In this document: piece by piece, positions 13,986 to 15,404 of the stretch
Layout: the number at the start of each line of letters is the position of its first letter
Position numbering within the stretch: the first letter of the stretch is position 1
NCBI GenBank assembly: GCA_945957335.1
Contig: CAMFLJ010000050.1
Coordinates: forward strand, 1 to 15,404
Reading direction: 5' to 3'
DNA: 15,404 nucleotides
Source: an uncultured Actinomycetes bacterium
Lineage (GTDB): Bacteria; Actinomycetota; Acidimicrobiia; Acidimicrobiales; Acidimicrobilacustridaceae
The notes under the pieces: generated by a model
The model's database searches: none
Seen by the model: only the letters and a program-made list of their open reading frames with translations
Told to the model about the DNA's origin: nothing
Program-made: the position numbers and the translations under genes

Positions 13986-14005
13986 CCGGCGCGAAGGCGC
14001 GCCGG
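13986..14005 (-). promoter_or_regulatory. Perfect stem-loop between rplO and secY
   Basis: CCGGCGCG (13986-13993) pairs perfectly with CGCGCCGG (13998-14005) across a 4-base loop, in the 60-base gap just after the rplO stop. On the minus strand no T-run follows. It may mark an RNA-processing or pause point that sets secY apart from the ribosomal genes; this is inference. Confidence 0.4.
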
Positions 14006-14012
14006 GCCGGGT

Positions 14013-14501
14013 CTAGCGGTTCGTGAGGTGGTTGCCCTTGGCGGGCGGACGACGGTCGCCCCACGGGAGGGGCAGGACCTCGACACTACCGCCGGCGGCG
14101 GTGATGGCAGCCTCCGCCGACTTCGAGAAGGCGTGGGCCTTCACGGTGACGGCGCGGGTGATCTGGCCCCGGCCGAGGACCTTCACGAGGGCACCCTTGT
14201 GGGTCAGGCCCTTGGCGTGCAGCACCTCGGGATCGACGGCGTCGAGGCCGGTGGCGTCGATGACGTCGAGGTTCAGCGCCTGGTACTCGACCCGGAACGG
14301 GTTGTTGAAGCCGCGGAGCTTCGGCACCCGCATGGCGAGGGGGAGCTGACCACCCTCGAAGCCCACCGGGATGGTGTCGCGGGCGCCCTGGCCCTTGGTG
14401 CCGCGGCCTGCGGTCTTGCCGCCCTTGCCGCCGATGCCGCGACCGACGCGCTTGCGGCGGCGGTTCGAGCCCTCAGCGGGCTTGAGATCGTGGATCTTCA
14501 T
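14013..14501 (-). CDS. rplO: 50S ribosomal protein L15
   Basis: The 162-residue L15 protein takes part in late 50S assembly. It begins MKIHDLKPAEGSNRRRKRVG, then the glycine-rich RGIGGKGGKTAGRGTKGQGAR block, GFEGGQLPLAMRVPKLRGF, and a C-terminal domain with VTVKAHAFSKSAEAAITAAGGSVEVL. GAGGA precedes the ATG at a good distance, ten bases after the rpmD stop. The C-terminus extends about 15 residues past the usual end (LPWGDRRPPAKGNHLTNR), a mild lineage feature. Confidence 0.98.
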   Translation of the reverse strand: MKIHDLKPAEGSNRRRKRVGRGIGGKGGKTAGRGTKGQGARDTIPVGFEGGQLPLAMRVPKLRGFNNPFRVEYQALNLDVIDATGLDAVDPEVLHAKGLTHKGALVKVLGRGQITRAVTVKAHAFSKSAEAAITAAGGSVEVLPLPWGDRRPPAKGNHLTNR

Positions 14502-14511
14502 CGTGTCGTCC

Positions 14512-14718
14512 TCACTTCTCGGAGGCGGCGGCGGAGCCGTCGACCTCTTCGACGGTCACGAGGTGCGGGACACGAGCGAGCATGCCGCGGATCTCGGGAC
14601 GGTCGGGAAGGGTGTTGGTCTTGCCGATGCCACGCAGGCCCAGCGCCCGCAGCGTGCCGCGGGTCTTGGGCTTGGTGCCGATCGACGACTTGACCTGGGT
14701 GACCTTGAGCTCGGCCAT
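14512..14718 (-). CDS. rpmD: 50S ribosomal protein L30
   Basis: The 68-residue L30 protein reads MAELKVTQVKSSIGTKPKTR, then GTLRALGLRGIGKTNTLPD and a tail ending EEVDGSAAASEK, slightly longer than the roughly 60-residue norm. I choose the ATG at 14718, which shares one base with the rpsE stop (TGATG). A GTG immediately before it (14721) would add one residue. L30 occurs between rpsE and rplO as in most bacteria that carry it. Confidence 0.97.
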   Translation of the reverse strand: MAELKVTQVKSSIGTKPKTRGTLRALGLRGIGKTNTLPDRPEIRGMLARVPHLVTVEEVDGSAAASEK

Positions 14719-15281
14719 CACGCGACCTCATTGGGGATGTGCGGGCCGCGCTCGGACTCCTTGTAGGCCTCGAGGAGGCCCTTGGGCACGAACTCCTCCG
14801 GCGAGAGGCCGCGCAGGCGGGCGATCTCGTCGGGGCGCTTGAGGTCCTGGAGCCCGGCGATGGTGGCGCGGGCGACGTTGATGTGGTTCGAGGAGCCGAG
14901 CGACTTGCAGAGCACGTCGTGGATGCCGGCCTCTTCGAGGATGGCGCGGGCGGCACCACCGGCGATGACGCCGGTACCGGGGGCGGCGGGCTGGATGAGC
15001 ACGCGGCCCGCACCCATGCGGCCGATGACCGGGTGGGTGACGGTGCTGCCGGCCAGCGGCACGGCGAAGAGGTTCTTGCGAGCCTCCTCGGTGCCCTTCT
15101 GGATGGCGAGGGGCACCTCCTTGGCCTTGCCGTAGCCGAGGCCGACGTGGCCGGCGCCGTCGCCGATCACCACGAGGGCGGTGAAGGAGAATCGACGGCC
15201 ACCCTTGACGACCTTGGCCACGCGGTTGATGTTGATCACGCGGGACTCGCGCAGGGCGAGGGCGTCGAAGTTGGGGGCCAT
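14718..15281 (-). CDS. rpsE: 30S ribosomal protein S5
   Basis: The 187-residue S5 protein contributes to decoding fidelity and, with S4, to the mRNA entry helicase. The N-terminal double-stranded RNA-binding domain has VININRVAKVVKGGRRFSFTALVVIGD and GHVGLGYGKAKEVPLAI. The C-terminal domain has APGTGVIAGGAARAILEEAG and LGSSNHINVARATIAGL. The ATG at 15281 overlaps the rplR stop by one base (TGATG), and its own stop overlaps rpmD in the same way. Length is normal for Actinobacteria, which often have longer tails. Confidence 0.98.
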   Translation of the reverse strand: MAPNFDALALRESRVININRVAKVVKGGRRFSFTALVVIGDGAGHVGLGYGKAKEVPLAIQKGTEEARKNLFAVPLAGSTVTHPVIGRMGAGRVLIQPAAPGTGVIAGGAARAILEEAGIHDVLCKSLGSSNHINVARATIAGLQDLKRPDEIARLRGLSPEEFVPKGLLEAYKESERGPHIPNEVA

Positions 15282-15404
15282 CAGAACTCCAGTCCGGCTT
15301 CTCGGGCGGCGTCGGCGACCGCGGCCACCCGGCCGTGGTACTGGTTGCCGCCGCGGTCGAACACGACCTTCTCGACACCGGCGGCCTTGGCCCGCTCGGC
15401 GAGG
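15281..15404 (-). CDS. rplR: 50S ribosomal protein L18, C-terminal part
   Basis: Only the last 40 or so codons are inside the window. They read LAERAKAAGVEKVVFDRGG, then NQYHGRVAAVADAAREAGLEF and a TGA stop. The FDRGGxxYHGRVxAxADAAREAGLxF ending is the L18 signature; the protein binds 5S rRNA. The rplR-rpsE order and the one-base stop/start overlap support the call. The 5' part lies beyond base 15404. Confidence 0.96.
   Translation of the reverse strand, partial: LAERAKAAGVEKVVFDRGGNQYHGRVAAVADAAREAGLEF

Noticed and set aside
12999..14693. 564-residue plus-strand frame over secY, rplO and rpmD
   Set aside because: It is antisense to well-identified genes, has shadow-like composition, and shows no recognisable domain.
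1..15404. CRISPR arrays, insertion sequences, tRNA/rRNA genes, prophage genes
   Set aside because: No spaced direct repeats, transposase motifs, tRNA-like cloverleaf segments or phage proteins were seen. Encapsulin shares the HK97 fold with phage capsids, but its neighbour and cargo peptide mark it as a cellular compartment.

Overview
The window looks like the chromosome of a high-GC (roughly 70% by eye) actinobacterium. The gene order matches the actinobacterial spc/alpha ribosomal-protein region followed by truA, rplM-rpsI and glmM. A branch near class Acidimicrobiia is my best guess, because of the RpsD, IF-1 and GlmS-like sequence styles, but the class is inference. Every gene I can support lies on the minus strand, so transcription runs from high to low coordinates. 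The long plus-strand reading frames are GC-driven shadows.

In transcription order: (1) the end of the spc operon, rplR (partial)-rpsE-rpmD-rplO-secY-adk-map, with stop/start overlaps or very short gaps at most junctions. (2) A sigma70-type promoter at 11168-11196 starts the alpha operon, infA-rpmJ-rpsM-rpsK-rpsD-rpoA-rplQ-truA. Here infA appears to start at CTG, six bases after a perfect AGGAGG. (3) A two-gene accessory module, an encapsulated ferritin with a C-terminal cargo-loading peptide and a Family 1 encapsulin shell, sits between truA and rplM. The shell gene is broken by a frame change near 6331-6337. (4) A stem-loop and an overlapping promoter (5573-5601) lead into rplM-rpsI, which end at a strong hairpin followed by TTTT (4534-4576). 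(5) glmM begins 15 bases after that hairpin's T-run without a visible Shine-Dalgarno, and is followed by a GlmS-like protein of more than 1,020 residues that runs off the left edge.

Functionally the window is mostly the gene-expression and secretion core: ribosomal proteins, IF-1, RNA polymerase alpha, SecY, adenylate kinase, methionine aminopeptidase and a tRNA pseudouridine synthase. It ends with two steps of amino-sugar synthesis for peptidoglycan: fructose-6-P to glucosamine-6-P (GlmS-like), then glucosamine-1-P (GlmM). The encapsulin/ferritin pair is an iron-storage nanocompartment embedded in this housekeeping block. The parts that most deserve a second look are the CTG-started infA, the encapsulin module with its frame break, and the greatly enlarged GlmS with its displaced catalytic-tail motif. 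No CRISPR array, insertion sequence, tRNA or rRNA was seen, and no gene-free stretch exceeds about 155 bases.
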